Of a stretch of 64,000 bases of DNA, positions 34,529 through 42,954 are shown in pieces. This stretch comes from an uncultured Bacilli bacterium. GTDB lineage: Bacteria; Bacillota_I; Bacilli_A; RF39; UBA660. Position 1 is the first letter of the stretch; each line of letters opens with the position of its first letter. Both the position numbers and the translations under genes were made by a program. Under the pieces are notes generated by a model. It was not told the DNA's origin. It was given only the letters and a program-made list of their open reading frames with translations, and did no database searches. Location: the NCBI GenBank assembly GCA_934101185.1, contig CAKOQD010000003.1:1-64000 (forward strand), written 5' to 3'.

Positions 34529-36829
34529 TTATACAAGTTCTACGTTCATAATACTAGAGATTTTTATATCTTTGTTTCCATTATAAATATTATCTATAAT
34601 AATGTTTTCTAAGTTATTGTATATTACTTTGTCTATTTTTCTGGCACCATATGTTTTATATTCACATAAATCTTTTATTTCTTGTTCTATGTTTTTTGAT
34701 ATTGTTAGGTTTATATTTTTATCTTTGTATTTTTTTCTTAAATTGTTTATTTTGTTTCTTATTATTTTTAAAACTGTTTCTTCGTCCATTTGATTGAAAA
34801 ATATTATTTTGTTTATTCTATTTACAAAGGATATACCTAGGACTTGGTTTATATCTGTATTTTTGTTTTGATTATTGTTGAATCCTAGTTGTCTTTTTTC
34901 GCATCCTATATTGGAGGTCATTATGATTGTTGTATTTGTAAAGTTTATTTCTTCTCCTTTAGAGTTTTTTGCTATTCCTTCGTCTAGTATTTGAAGAAAC
35001 AAGTTAATTACATCTGGACTTGCTTTTTCTATTTCATCTAAGAGGATTAGGCTATGAGGATTGTCTTTTATTTGTTCAAAAACATTTTTATTGTCATCAT
35101 ATCCAACATATCCTGGAGGGGAACCTATTAATTTGCTTACTGAATGATTTTCTTTGTATTCACTCATATCTAATCTTATTAGACTATCTTTTTTATAATA
35201 GTTTTTAGCATATTCTTTTACTAATAGAGTTTTTCCTACTCCTGATGGCCCAACGAATAGGAATGATAATGGTTTTGTTTTGTCATAGTCATAGTTATAT
35301 TTTTTTATTATATCGCACAGTGTATCCACTGCTTCTTGTTGTCCTAGTACTGTTTTATTTATTTTGTTTTTAACTTTTAACCACATATTTTTATCATCTA
35401 AAAGAACAGGTATTTTTGATCTTGATTCTACTACTTCGATTACGTCTTTTATGTTGACGTTGTGATAATTATTTGGTTGTTTATTCATTTCGTATTTATT
35501 TTTCTTGTCTTCAAGTAAGAGTTCTTTTTTTCTAAATTCTAAAGCATTTGTAAAATCATTTTTAATTATTGAATCATTTTTTAAGTCTTTTATTTTATTT
35601 AGTTCTATATAAATATCCTCTAATTTATTTGTCTTTTTGCAATTTGATATAAATGTTCTTGAGCATACTTCGTCTAGGACGTCTATTGCTTTATCTGGCA
35701 TCATTCTATCATGAATATATCTATTTGATAATGTTACTATTTCTTGTAGTATTTCATCACTTATTTTTACTTTGTGATATTTTTCGTATATTGGTCTTAG
35801 TTTTGTTAGTATTTGAAGTGTTGTTTTTGTATCTGGTTCTTTTATTGTTACTGTTTGAAATCTTCTTGATAGAGCTTTATCTTTTTCTATGTATTCTTTA
35901 TATTCTTCAGTAGTGGTTGCTCCGATTATTTTGATTTTTCCTCTTGCAAGAGCTGGTTTTAAGATGTTTGATGCATCTATTGCTCCTTCGGCTCCTCCTG
36001 CTCCGACAAGGGTATGAATTTCGTCTACAAATAGTATTACATCAGTTTCTTCTTCTAATTCTGTTATGATTTTGTTTATTCTTTCTTCAAATTCTCCTCG
36101 ATATTTTGTACCTGCGACTAGTGATGCCATTGATACTGATACTATTCTTTTTTTACTTAGTGGTCCATATGTGTTATTGTTTGTTAATATCCTTGCTAGT
36201 TCTTCTACTATGGCGGTTTTTCCTACTCCTGCTTCTCCGATTAGCAAGGGATTGTTTTTAGTTCTACGTGATAGTATTTCTAGAACTCTTTTTATTTCTT
36301 TTTCTCTTCCTACGACTGGATCTATTTCACCTTTTTTAGCTTTTTTATTTAGATCTATTCCAAAAGAGTCTATCATTAATTTTTTATTATTTTTTTGATT
36401 TGGTATAAACTTTTCATCAAACTCATCATATAGTGTGTCTACATCTATTCCCATTCCTAGTAATATTCTGATTGCTATTCCTTCGCCTTCTTCGAAGAGT
36501 GCTAATAAAAGGTCGTGACTGTCTACTAATTTTTTCTTTTTGTCATTTGAGATTAGCTCTGCTACTTCGATTATGTTTCTTAAAAGTGGTGTATAAAGAT
36601 AATAGTCATTTTCTTTGCTTCCTGTTCCTACAATTTTAATTAGTTCGTTTTTAAATATATCGTATGTTATGCCAGTTTTATTTAATAGTTTTATATCATC
36701 TTTTTCTCCCAGTTTTAAAAGTGATAAGAATAAGTGTTCACTACCAATGTATGGATGTTTTAACATTGCCATTTCTTTTTGCATATTTACTAATACTTTT
36801 TTTGCTTGTTCATCAAATTTTGAAAACAT
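34529..36829 (-). CDS. clpC: ClpC-type AAA+ unfoldase
   Basis: A 766-aa protein with an N-terminal Clp repeat domain (~1-140), two AAA+ modules (Walker A GEAGVGKTAIV near res. 195; GPSGVGKTLLV near 500) and a UVR-like middle segment (NDFTNALEFRKKELLLEDKK). Walker B motifs LFVDEIHTLVGAGG and LILLDEIEKA are intact. The second module carries an LGF tripeptide (RQLGFNNN) where ClpC/ClpA dock on ClpP. ctsR, mcsA and mcsB, its usual partners in Bacillus, are not adjacent. Start chosen at ATG 36829 after GGGTGA; a TTG at 36844 has no site. Confidence 0.93.
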   Translation of the reverse strand: MFSKFDEQAKKVLVNMQKEMAMLKHPYIGSEHLFLSLLKLGEKDDIKLLNKTGITYDIFKNELIKIVGTGSKENDYYLYTPLLRNIIEVAELISNDKKKKLVDSHDLLLALFEEGEGIAIRILLGMGIDVDTLYDEFDEKFIPNQKNNKKLMIDSFGIDLNKKAKKGEIDPVVGREKEIKRVLEILSRRTKNNPLLIGEAGVGKTAIVEELARILTNNNTYGPLSKKRIVSVSMASLVAGTKYRGEFEERINKIITELEEETDVILFVDEIHTLVGAGGAEGAIDASNILKPALARGKIKIIGATTTEEYKEYIEKDKALSRRFQTVTIKEPDTKTTLQILTKLRPIYEKYHKVKISDEILQEIVTLSNRYIHDRMMPDKAIDVLDEVCSRTFISNCKKTNKLEDIYIELNKIKDLKNDSIIKNDFTNALEFRKKELLLEDKKNKYEMNKQPNNYHNVNIKDVIEVVESRSKIPVLLDDKNMWLKVKNKINKTVLGQQEAVDTLCDIIKKYNYDYDKTKPLSFLFVGPSGVGKTLLVKEYAKNYYKKDSLIRLDMSEYKENHSVSKLIGSPPGYVGYDDNKNVFEQIKDNPHSLILLDEIEKASPDVINLFLQILDEGIAKNSKGEEINFTNTTIIMTSNIGCEKRQLGFNNNQNKNTDINQVLGISFVNRINKIIFFNQMDEETVLKIIRNKINNLRKKYKDKNINLTISKNIEQEIKDLCEYKTYGARKIDKVIYNNLENIIIDNIYNGNKDIKISSIMNVELV

Positions 36830-36891
36830 TTTTATATCACCCAATAATAGTGTATGTAGACTATTTAAAAAAATAATTTTTTTTATTCAAC

Positions 36892-36916
36892 AAAAAAAGA
36901 GCAATTGCTTGCTCTT
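36892..36916 (-). terminator. Terminator of the YfcC-type permease gene
   Basis: Perfect 8-bp stem AAGAGCAA / TTGCTCTT closed by a GCAA tetraloop, then seven T on the minus strand. Confidence 0.88.
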
Positions 36917-36917
36917 A

Positions 36918-38402
36918 TTAGATTAATGTTAATACTGTAAATACGATAAATGATACTACTAGTAAGCATAGAGCGTATTTCCAGATGAATTTTAACCATT
37001 CTGTATATTTAACTTCAGATATTGATAATGAAGTTAATAATAGTACACTTGTTGGCGCTACTAACATAACTAATGCATATAGGTTAGTGAATACTAGTCC
37101 TATTAATGAGTATAGTGATGTATCTTTAATAGTTTGAACAAATGTATATACAATGTAGTATCCATAGTATGAGAAGTCTGGGTAGAATACACTGCTTATT
37201 ATTGCATGTAATCCAGATGTCACTATATTGAATGAATCAGTTAATCCTGTTATCCAAGTAGTGATGACTCCTAGTACTGGATAGTAAATAGTAAATACGA
37301 AGATAGAGTATGCTATTAATGCTAAGAATGCTGGTACTACATATTCTTTTATTCCTTTTACAAATGCGTCAAAAGCATCTTTTAGTTTAACTTTGTAAAC
37401 TATTGCTAATGTAGCTACTGCAAATAAGATCATAATTGAGTATGATACATATCTAGTTGATGATGTCCAAGTACCGAATGCATCTAATCCACCGAATAGT
37501 TTTTCTACTACTTTAAATCCTCCGATTTTCCATTTATTCATGATTGTATCATGAGCTGTTGCAAACCAGTTACTACTAAAGATGTTACCCCAAGCAGTTG
37601 TACCAAGAATTAATACTAAGAATAGTAGTCCTAATACTAATAGTAATGGCCATACTTTCTTTTCTTTTTCTTCAGTTTTTTCTTTCTTATCTGCTTTTTT
37701 AACTTTTTCTTTTTTAGTTTCAGATTTTACTGTTTTTTTAGCAGCCTTTTCTTTTGATTTTTTTGCTTTGTTAGCAGTTTTTTCTGGTAGCATGTTGTTC
37801 TTTTTCATATAGATTAGTGTGAATCCAATTAATAGTCCTAAAGCTAATACAAATAATATTACTTTTGCTAGAATATTATCTGTTGGTTTAGTTTGCATGA
37901 ATCCATCTAAGTATCCATATAATGTTCCTGCATATGTTGCTCCATACATACCAACGATTGTTGCACCAAATGTTGCCACTAATGCAATTATCTTATCATA
38001 TCCCATCATTAATACTAATGAGATGATGAATGGAAATAGAATAAGTAATCCTAGTTCTAATCCTGTTATTGATGAAATGATTGCCATCAATACAATTATT
38101 GTAATTAGGACTAATTTTTCTTTTCCTTTGAATTTTTCTGCTAATTTTTCAATTGCAGGTTTATAGGCTCCAGTTGCATCCATTACAGCATATAATCCTC
38201 CGATTAGAAGAATGAATACGATAACGTTTGAGAAGCCTGCGAATGCATCGATAAATGTTGAACCAAATTTAGTTAGTCCAATTTGGTATGATGCTTCGAC
38301 TTTCCATCCAAATATGCTTACTACTATTGGAACTAGCCAAGATAATAGAACATAACCTGCTAAGACTATTCCTAGTATCTTAAATAAATTATTTTTCTTC
38401 AT
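36918..38402 (-). CDS. YfcC/DcuC-family membrane permease
   Basis: A 494-aa integral membrane protein with about 11-12 helices and the layout of YfcC/C4-dicarboxylate-type ion-coupled carriers. Family-like segments include GGLYAVMDATGAYKPAIEKL (res. ~68-87) and GATIVGMYGATYAG (~148-161). An unusual hydrophilic, Lys/Glu-rich loop (~205-250, many KK/EK repeats) splits the two halves. Relatives carry dicarboxylates, amino acids or peptides; the substrate here cannot be read. It has its own AGGAGG site and terminator, so it is monocistronic. Confidence 0.8.
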   Translation of the reverse strand: MKKNNLFKILGIVLAGYVLLSWLVPIVVSIFGWKVEASYQIGLTKFGSTFIDAFAGFSNVIVFILLIGGLYAVMDATGAYKPAIEKLAEKFKGKEKLVLITIIVLMAIISSITGLELGLLILFPFIISLVLMMGYDKIIALVATFGATIVGMYGATYAGTLYGYLDGFMQTKPTDNILAKVILFVLALGLLIGFTLIYMKKNNMLPEKTANKAKKSKEKAAKKTVKSETKKEKVKKADKKEKTEEKEKKVWPLLLVLGLLFLVLILGTTAWGNIFSSNWFATAHDTIMNKWKIGGFKVVEKLFGGLDAFGTWTSSTRYVSYSIMILFAVATLAIVYKVKLKDAFDAFVKGIKEYVVPAFLALIAYSIFVFTIYYPVLGVITTWITGLTDSFNIVTSGLHAIISSVFYPDFSYYGYYIVYTFVQTIKDTSLYSLIGLVFTNLYALVMLVAPTSVLLLTSLSISEVKYTEWLKFIWKYALCLLVVSFIVFTVLTLI

Positions 38403-38484
38403 ATCTTTTAACCTCCTAATACAATTATCACACTTTTATCAAAAAAAATAAAGTAAAATATGTAAAAAAGTGGTATTTTTAAAG

Positions 38485-38508
38485 AAAAAAGCACTTTATT
38501 TAGTGCTT
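38485..38508 (-). terminator. Terminator of the lysS-38507 transcript
   Basis: Minus-strand stem AAGCACT / AGTGCTT with a 6-nt loop and a T run. Confidence 0.8.
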
Positions 38509-38890
38509 ATCTCATTGATTTTTTCATTTGATATGCTTCAACTAGTTCTTCTGAATCGGCCATGTATTTTTTTAAGTCACTCTCTAATTGTTTTAGCAAT
38601 TTAAATAATTCTATTGTTTTTTCATCTGTTGCTACTAAGATTGGTTTTGGTTTTACAACGTTGTACGATACCACTTCGTGTGGTCTTTGATAATAAATAC
38701 CTTCTTCGTTTTCGTCTAAGTATAATTGTTCTGTAAAACCAGGTTCTAAAATATATTTTCCCAAACCTATTCTTTTGTATAAATTATATATAACTTTGTC
38801 AATGTTATCTTTAGTTAATTCTATAGGTGTTAAATCTATGCTTTGTGGATCAACATCTATTGCTACTTTTGCCATTCCTTCTATTTTCAT
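38507..38890 (-). CDS. Hypothetical protein downstream of lysS
   Basis: A 127-aa soluble protein that I do not recognise. The N-terminal half is mixed alpha/beta (AKVAIDVDPQSIDLTPIELT), the middle has YYQRPHEVVSYNVVKPKPIL (res. ~65-84), and the C-terminal ~40 residues are a charged helix. No signal or membrane segment. It starts 17 bp after lysS and shares its terminator, so it is under the same T-box control. The first ATG (38890) has a GGAT site at good spacing; an internal ATG (MAKV) has only a poorly spaced site. Confidence 0.68.
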   Translation of the reverse strand: MKIEGMAKVAIDVDPQSIDLTPIELTKDNIDKVIYNLYKRIGLGKYILEPGFTEQLYLDENEEGIYYQRPHEVVSYNVVKPKPILVATDEKTIELFKLLKQLESDLKKYMADSEELVEAYQMKKSMR

Positions 38891-38907
38891 GTTTGCTATC
38901 CTTTTTG

Positions 38908-40389
38908 TTATTCTCTGTTTTTCATATGTGGGAATAAAATTACTTCTCTTATTGTATCTACTCCAGTTACTAGCATTACTAGTCTATCTATACCAATTCC
39001 CATTCCTCCGGTTGGTGGAAGTCCATATTCTAATGCTTCACAGAAGTCTTCATCCATGTCGCTTGCTTCATCGTTTCCAAGTTTTTGTTCTTCTACTTGA
39101 GCTTCGAATCTTGCTCTTTGATCAATTGGATCGTTTAATTCTGTAAATGCGTTGGCATATTCAGTGTTTACTATGAATAGTTCAAATCTATCTGTAAATA
39201 ATGGATTTTCTCTATTTCTTTTTGATAATGGACTTATATCAGTTGGATGTCCATAGATGAATGTTGGTTGAATAATTTTGTATTCACAATATTTTTCGAA
39301 GAATGCTTCTACTATGTGTCCATATAGGAAATGATCTTCCACTTCAATACCGTGTTCTAATGCTAGTTTTTTACATTCTTCAAGATCAGTTATTTCAAAG
39401 AAGTCTACTCCACATTCTTTTTTTATTGCTTCGCACATGTGAACTCGTGCAAATGGTTTTTCAAAGTCAAGCATATGACCTTTGTATTCAAATTGTAGTT
39501 CTCCACGTACTTCAGTTAAAACTTTTTTGATTATTCTTTCTGCTGTGTCCATCATGCCTTCCATGTCAGAGAATGCTTTGTATAATTCGATTGTAGTGAA
39601 TTCTGGATTATGGTTTCTATCCATTCCTTCGTTTCTGAAGATTCTTCCTATTTCATATACTGCATCCATTCCTCCGACAATTAGTCTTTTTAGATGTAGT
39701 TCTGTTGCTATACGGAGATACATATCAATATCTAAAGCATTATGATGGGTAATGAATGGTCTTGCTGCTGCTCCTCCTTGTATTGTTCCTAGTATTGGAG
39801 TTTCTACTTCAACGTATCCTTCAGTATCTAACAAGTTTTGAATTGTACGTATTACTTTTGGTCTTGCAAAAGCAATTTTTCTTGCTTCTTCATTCATTAT
39901 TAGGTCTACGTAACGTCTTCTGTATCTTTCTTCTACATCTGATAGACCATGATATTTTTCTGGTAGTGGTCTTAGTGATTTAACTATATGATGATATTTT
40001 GTGGCTTTTACACTTAATTCTCCAGTATTAGTTTTCATCACTAGTCCTTCAATTCCTACGATGTCACCAATGTCTGCTTTATCGAAGAGTTCATATTCAA
40101 AGTCTCCAATTTCATCTTTTCTTACGTATATTTGAATTTGACCATATTTATCTTGGATATGCATGAATCCCACTTTACCTTTTCCTCTTTTGGTCATTAT
40201 ACGTCCCGCGATTGTAACTGGTATTTCTACTTCGTGTAGTTCTTCTTTTGTCATTTCTTCATATTTTTCTTTTATTTCTTTTGAGTTGCTAGTTAAATCT
40301 ATACGATAACCAAATGGTTCAATTCCTTTAGCGCGTAAGTCCTCAGCTTTTTGTCTTCTTATTAATTCTTGTTCTGTAAATTCTTTCAT
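38908..40389 (-). CDS. lysS: Lysine--tRNA ligase, class II
   Basis: A 493-aa class II synthetase. The N-terminal OB-fold anticodon domain (~55-150: IPVTIAGRIMTKRGKGKVGF) precedes the catalytic core with motif 1 (EVETPILGTIQGGAAARPF), motif 2 (GRIFRNEGMDRNHNPEFTTIE) and motif 3 (GIGIDRLVMLVTGVDTIREV). All key residues are present. Preceded by an AAAGGAG site and by a T-box leader, so it is probably induced when charged tRNA-Lys is scarce. The likely matching tRNA-Lys is at 9498-9573. Confidence 0.98.
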   Translation of the reverse strand: MKEFTEQELIRRQKAEDLRAKGIEPFGYRIDLTSNSKEIKEKYEEMTKEELHEVEIPVTIAGRIMTKRGKGKVGFMHIQDKYGQIQIYVRKDEIGDFEYELFDKADIGDIVGIEGLVMKTNTGELSVKATKYHHIVKSLRPLPEKYHGLSDVEERYRRRYVDLIMNEEARKIAFARPKVIRTIQNLLDTEGYVEVETPILGTIQGGAAARPFITHHNALDIDMYLRIATELHLKRLIVGGMDAVYEIGRIFRNEGMDRNHNPEFTTIELYKAFSDMEGMMDTAERIIKKVLTEVRGELQFEYKGHMLDFEKPFARVHMCEAIKKECGVDFFEITDLEECKKLALEHGIEVEDHFLYGHIVEAFFEKYCEYKIIQPTFIYGHPTDISPLSKRNRENPLFTDRFELFIVNTEYANAFTELNDPIDQRARFEAQVEEQKLGNDEASDMDEDFCEALEYGLPPTGGMGIGIDRLVMLVTGVDTIREVILFPHMKNRE

Positions 40390-40410
40390 TTTAACACTCC
40401 TTTTATTTAC

Positions 40411-40621
40411 AAAAAAAAGTTAATGATGAAAGGGCGTTTTATCGCGGTACCACCTTTCTTATCATTAACTGATATCTCTTATTGATAACGGTTTATTAAC
40501 CGGGCTTTTGCCATCTCCACAGTTTTAGTTCCTTATAGAATGTTACTAAGTTGCACCAACCCTTAGCTCTCTTTGAATCATTGCTATAATTATTGTGCTT
40601 TTGCACCTGCTTCATAAATAT
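40411..40621 (-). promoter_or_regulatory. T-box riboswitch upstream of lysS
   Basis: The leader carries the T-box core GGTGGTACCGCG (about 40443-40454), an AGAGAG stem I element and GGAACTAAAACTG on the 3' side of stem I, where AAA is a plausible Lys specifier (tentative). A terminator formed by GTTAATGAT / ATCATTAAC plus eight T (40411-40469) overlaps the antiterminator. The TGGT bulge fits the ACCA end of tRNA-Lys. Confidence 0.92.
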
Positions 40622-40627
40622 GCATTT

Positions 40628-40656
40628 AATTTATCATTATTTAGTTTATTTGTCAA
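40628..40656 (-). promoter_or_regulatory. Promoter of the lysS T-box leader
   Basis: TTGACA (40651-40656), 17-bp spacer, TAAATT (40628-40633) on the minus strand. Confidence 0.72.
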
Positions 40657-40662
40657 CTGTTT

Positions 40663-40696
40663 TTAAAAAAAATCAGAAAATAGAGACTATTTTCTG
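40663..40696 (-). terminator. Terminator overlapping the rpmE stop
   Basis: Perfect 10-bp stem CAGAAAATAG / CTATTTTCTG with a 3-nt loop, then a long T run on the minus strand. Confidence 0.88.
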
Positions 40697-40887
40697 TTGT
40701 ATTTTTTATTAAACTTTTCAACATTACCTGTTAAAGTTGCTGTTCCTTGTTTTCCTGTATAGAATGGATGACATTTAGAACATATTTCAACATGGATTTC
40801 GTCTTCTTTTTTTGTTGAGTTTGCAGTGAAAGTTTCACCACATGCACATATAAATTTAGTTGGTTTTGTTTCAATTACTTTTTTCAT
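40687..40887 (-). CDS. rpmE: 50S ribosomal protein L31, zinc-binding type
   Basis: A 66-aa protein with the zinc-ribbon cysteines of the C+ form: CACGETF (res. ~19-25) and CSKCHPFYTGKQ (~36-47). It bridges the two ribosomal subunits. It lies 100 bp downstream of murA with its own promoter (40943-40971), and its leader has an ATGAC...GTCAT inverted repeat (40905-40920) just before the ribosome site, which might modulate translation. The murA-rpmE neighbourhood matches the Bacillus murAB-rho-rpmE region with rho missing. Confidence 0.96.
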   Translation of the reverse strand: MKKVIETKPTKFICACGETFTANSTKKEDEIHVEICSKCHPFYTGKQGTATLTGNVEKFNKKYNRK

Positions 40888-40942
40888 TTTGCATCTCCTT
40901 CCGCCATGACATTTAAGTCATAGTAATAATTAATTCTTGTAT

Positions 40943-40971
40943 AGTATATCAAACTTTTTTAAATATTGCAA
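40943..40971 (-). promoter_or_regulatory. Promoter of rpmE
   Basis: TTGCAA (40966-40971), 17-bp spacer, TATACT (40943-40948) on the minus strand. Confidence 0.6.
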
Positions 40972-40987
40972 TATTTTTGTTGCTTTT

Positions 40988-42256
40988 TTAACTATTAACA
41001 GTTATTTCTTCGACTATTTTGATATCTGCTCCAACATTTGTTAATTTTTCAATTATTCCTTCATATCCTCTTAGAATGTGTTCTACTTCAGATATGGTTG
41101 TTTTATTTTCAGCGATTAAGCCTGCGATTACTAATGAAGCTCCCGCTCTTAAGTCGGTTGCTACTACATCTGTTCCTATTAATTTTGTTTTTCCTATTAT
41201 TATTGCAGTATCTTTTTCTGTTTTTATATTAGCTCCCATCTTATTTAAATATGGAATATGCATAAATCTATTTTCATATAATGTTTCTTTTATTGTTGAT
41301 TGACCTTCGCATTGCGTTGTAAATACTGAAAATGGTTGTTGAAGATCGGTTGGAAAGGCTGGATAATATGATGTTACTATATCTATTGCTTTTAACTTGT
41401 CGCTTTTATTGCATATAATATTGTCTATTCCAATTTGTATGTTAGCATTTGCTTCTTTTAGTTTATCAGTTAATGCTTTTAGATGTTCTGGGACGATGTT
41501 ATCTATTTTTAGATCTTCTCCAATTAGAGACCCTATTATTACATATGTTCCTGCTTCAATTCTGTCTGGAATTACTTCAGTTTGACCTTTTGACAAGTAT
41601 TCTACTCCGGTGATTGTTATTTTTTCTGTACCTTCACCACTTATTTTTGCCCCCATACTTTTTAAGAATTGAGCTACATTTATAATTTCAGGCTCTTTAG
41701 CGGCATTATTTATAGTTGTTATTCCTTCGGCTTTTATTGCGGCGAACATTATGTTTATTGTTGCACCGACTGATGCTTTTTCTAAAGTTATGTCTGCACC
41801 TTTTAGTTTTTCTGCTTTTATTATGTACTTATCACCCTTTTCTATAACTGTTGCCCCTAGTTTTTTGAAACCTTCAAGATGATAATTTATTGGTCTTGAA
41901 CCTATTTTGCAACCTCCTGGAAAGTTCATTTCAACATATTTGTATTTTGTTAAAAGGGCTCCCATAAAGTAATATGAAGCTCTTAATTTGCTAGATATTT
42001 CTTCTGGAATTGATTTGTTTTGCATATTTGTTGGATCTATTATCATTGATTCTGTTGCTCTTTTTGTCTTAATATCTAAAAAAGATAATATGCTTTCTAA
42101 TGAGTTTATGTCTGATATTTCAGGAATATTACATATTGTTGATGGCTCATCTGAAATAATTGCTGCCGGTATTAATGCTACTGCAGCATTTTTTGCACCA
42201 CTTATTCTTATTGTTCCAGATAGTTTTTTATTTCCATTTATAATTATTTTTTTCAC
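40988..42256 (-). CDS. murA: UDP-GlcNAc 1-carboxyvinyltransferase
   Basis: A 422-aa enzyme that adds enolpyruvate to UDP-GlcNAc, the first committed step of peptidoglycan synthesis. The N-terminal ISGAKNAAVALIPAAI (res. ~18-33) binds UDP-GlcNAc. The catalytic loop has the active-site Cys in MNFPGGCKIGSRPINYHLEG (~114-133), so it should be fosfomycin-sensitive (inference). The C-terminal DLRAGASLVIAGL is complete. The start is GTG at 42254-42256, 6 bp after GAGGT. Its presence shows the organism makes a cell wall. Confidence 0.97.
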   Translation of the reverse strand: MKKIIINGNKKLSGTIRISGAKNAAVALIPAAIISDEPSTICNIPEISDINSLESILSFLDIKTKRATESMIIDPTNMQNKSIPEEISSKLRASYYFMGALLTKYKYVEMNFPGGCKIGSRPINYHLEGFKKLGATVIEKGDKYIIKAEKLKGADITLEKASVGATINIMFAAIKAEGITTINNAAKEPEIINVAQFLKSMGAKISGEGTEKITITGVEYLSKGQTEVIPDRIEAGTYVIIGSLIGEDLKIDNIVPEHLKALTDKLKEANANIQIGIDNIICNKSDKLKAIDIVTSYYPAFPTDLQQPFSVFTTQCEGQSTIKETLYENRFMHIPYLNKMGANIKTEKDTAIIIGKTKLIGTDVVATDLRAGASLVIAGLIAENKTTISEVEHILRGYEGIIEKLTNVGADIKIVEEITVNS

Positions 42257-42381
42257 TTCGCTACCTCGCTATTTGTTTATATTTTAGTATATGCATTTAT
42301 CATATATTTTGTTTTCTTATTTCATTATTATGATATCATGTTTTTATATACAATGCAATGTTTGTCTTTAAGACTGTTTAA

Positions 42382-42873
42382 TTAGAACATTTCTATTAAT
42401 TGATCTAGTTTATCAACAACTTTGAAACCTTTTCCATTCATTTTTTGAGAGAATCTAACTGGGATTCCACCTTCTTTTTCCCATTCTCTTAAGTTTCCTG
42501 CATAGTCGTCTACTAATATGGAATCTTTTGTATGTACCATTTTAGTTTTTGATATTGCTTTAGGACAAGGTATAATTGTTATGTCTTTGAAATATTTTCT
42601 TAAATATTTAATTTTTAGTTCTGCTTCATGTAGTGAGTTTACATGTGTTAAAATAGCAAGATTAAACTTGTCACTATCTATTATTTTTTGAATGCAATTG
42701 ATGCTATCGTTTATGATGTATTTATCTTTTATTATTTTTGTCCAATCATAATTGACAAAGAATTCTTTTACTTTTTCTTCAGGAACATTGTCTTCTTGAA
42801 GTTTTTGATATAAGGGATTTATTGTATCTAATATAACTCCATCAAAATCAATGTATAAGTTTATTTTTTCCAT
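42382..42873 (-). CDS. HAD-family 5'-nucleotidase-like phosphatase
   Basis: A 163-aa HAD hydrolase. Motif I is YIDFDGVILDT (nucleophile and acid/base Asp, res. ~6-16), motif II is the Thr in LAILTHVNS (~73-81), and motif IV is ILVDDYAGNLREWEKEGG (~119-136). The cap is minimal, as in bacterial deoxyribonucleotidase-like proteins (NT5C group), so it may dephosphorylate a nucleotide. A reading from 42885 puts the ATG inside the GGAGG site; ATG 42873 is used. Monocistronic by spacing. Confidence 0.82.
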   Translation of the reverse strand: MEKINLYIDFDGVILDTINPLYQKLQEDNVPEEKVKEFFVNYDWTKIIKDKYIINDSINCIQKIIDSDKFNLAILTHVNSLHEAELKIKYLRKYFKDITIIPCPKAISKTKMVHTKDSILVDDYAGNLREWEKEGGIPVRFSQKMNGKGFKVVDKLDQLIEMF

Positions 42874-42923
42874 ATATACCTCCATCTTTTTATATTATAA
42901 TACTATTTTTAAGTATTTTATGC

Positions 42924-42953
42924 AAGAAAAAGAGCAATTTTTCAATCGCCCTT
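42924..42953 (-). terminator. Terminator of the exported-protein gene pair
   Basis: Minus-strand 10-bp stem (with two G-U pairs) AAGGGCGATT / AATTGCTCTT, GAAA loop, then a T run. Confidence 0.8.
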
Positions 42954-42954
42954 A

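Noticed and set aside
40905..40920. Zinc-dependent (Zur) operator before rpmE
   Set aside because: The ATGAC...GTCAT repeat is short and lacks the usual Zur-box length; it is better treated as a small leader hairpin.
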